Origin: Lachnospiraceae bacterium
Lineage (GTDB): Bacteria > Bacillota > Clostridia > Lachnospirales > Lachnospiraceae
NCBI GenBank assembly: GCA_900759665.1
Contig: CAAEWE010000059.1
Coordinates: 93,569-157,568, forward strand
Direction of reading: 5' to 3'
DNA length: 64,000 bases
Position numbers and translations under genes: made by a program
Part shown: piece after piece, positions 63,686-64,000 of the stretch
Layout of the letters: the number at the start of each line of letters is the position of its first letter
Position numbering within the stretch: the first letter of the stretch is position 1
The notes under the pieces: generated by a model
Told to the model about the DNA's origin: nothing
Databases searched by the model: none
The model's input: the letters and a program-made list of their open reading frames with translations, nothing else

Positions 63686-63773
63686 TAGATTTTTCGAAAT
63701 CCGTAAGTGACAGGACAATTTTAGTGTACACAGTTCACGGTTATTCAAAAATCCAAGGCAATTTTGCCCTCCA

Positions 63774-63792
63774 AGAATTGCTTCGCAATTCT
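63774..63792. repeat. inverted repeat between aroK and the rRNA operon end
   Basis: AGAATTGC-TTC-GCAATTCT, perfect 8-base arms with a 3-base loop. A second short one (GGCAATTTTGCC) lies just before it at about 63757-63768. No gene is present here. Confidence 0.6.
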
Positions 63793-63832
63793 CGTTGGCT
63801 TCACTCTACGTTATGAGCATTTTCCTATATAC

Positions 63833-63867
63833 AAAAAAACTTCTTTAACATGCTCGTTAAAGAAGTT
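63833..63867 (-). terminator. rRNA operon terminator
   Basis: AACTTCTTTAAC and GTTAAAGAAGTT are perfect 12-base arms with a 6-base loop; seven T follow on the minus strand. It lies about 95 bases after the 3' end of 23S rRNA. Confidence 0.88.
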
Positions 63868-63961
63868 TATATATAGTACCTTCAAAACTGTATACCGATT
63901 ACAGATCTCTCTGTATTATAACATCTTCCCGCTGCTTTTTGCAACCAGCTTCCCGTTTCTT

Positions 63962-64000
63962 TTGGATAAGCCTTCGACCTATTAGTGACAGTCAGCTCCA
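63962..64000 (-). rRNA. 23S ribosomal RNA, 3' end (rest outside window)
   Basis: The minus strand at the window edge reads ...CTAATAGGTCGAAGGCTTATCC, the conserved 3' end of bacterial 23S rRNA (compare CTAATAGGTCGAGGGCTTAACC in relatives). The mature end is placed at about 63962-63965 by the CTTATCC that pairs with the 5' end of the molecule. Only about 39 bases are in the window. Confidence 0.85.

Noticed and set aside
63868..63961. 5S rRNA gene downstream of 23S
   Set aside because: The gap is too short (about 94 bases) and shows none of the conserved 5S sequence.

Overview
The window reads as a chromosomal segment of a Gram-positive anaerobe of the class Clostridia, most likely family Lachnospiraceae. 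The reasons are the Shine-Dalgarno signals (GGAGG-type before nearly every gene), the gene families and their order (tig-clpP-clpX-lon-engB, a T-box before pheST, hemZ, CheV, a cellobiose phosphorylase) and lysine-rich Ig-like secreted proteins. The genus was not determined. About 46 protein genes are supported, one too short to reach 60 residues, plus the 3' end of a 23S rRNA gene. The region is mostly core chromosome. I see no prophage, transposon, CRISPR array or obvious defence island.

Layout. 1-5.7 kb (minus strand): pheT (cut by the window edge), pheS with a phenylalanine T-box leader, murF, ddl. 5.8-13.9 kb (minus): engB, lon, clpX, clpP, tig (protein quality control) and glmM. 13.9-18 kb: a small helix-turn-helix regulator behind a cluster of inverted repeats, a polysaccharide deacetylase, and a cellobiose phosphorylase gene with its own promoter and terminator. 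18-23.2 kb (minus): a hypothetical protein, folA coupled to hflX, a TPR lipoprotein, and two small regulators (BlaI-like and Rrf2-like). 23.3-31.5 kb (minus): two large paralogous secreted Ig-like proteins downstream of an orphan serine recombinase, and a small membrane protein with a TTG start. 31.5-39.8 kb: a class A penicillin-binding protein divergent from tyrA-pcrA-small membrane protein, then argH. 39.9-44.2 kb (minus): a marR-ABC-ABC exporter operon. 44.3-55.9 kb (minus): aspS-PAP2 phosphatase-leuS, then a run from a 58-codon gene through a C39-like peptidase, relA/rsh, an MBL hydrolase and hemZ to an HD-GYP protein. 55.9-61 kb (minus): two CDP-glycerol-type glycerophosphotransferases flanking a fibronectin type III secreted protein. 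61-64 kb: a subtilase, cheV, aroK, and the end of an rRNA operon on the minus strand.

How the parts relate. Envelope building is the recurring theme: murF, ddl, glmM (UDP-GlcNAc supply), PBP1A, the deacetylase, the teichoic-acid-type transferases and the secreted Ig-like and FN3 proteins. Translation and stress form a second theme: three aminoacyl-tRNA synthetases, HflX, RelA, trigger factor and the Clp/Lon proteases. No clearly new multi-gene system stands out. The best leads are the surface-protein pair with a 5' stem-loop next to a lone recombinase, the marR promoter built into the leuS terminator, the inverted-repeat cluster before the helix-turn-helix gene, the very short rRNA-operon tail without 5S, and the small gene before the C39-like peptidase.
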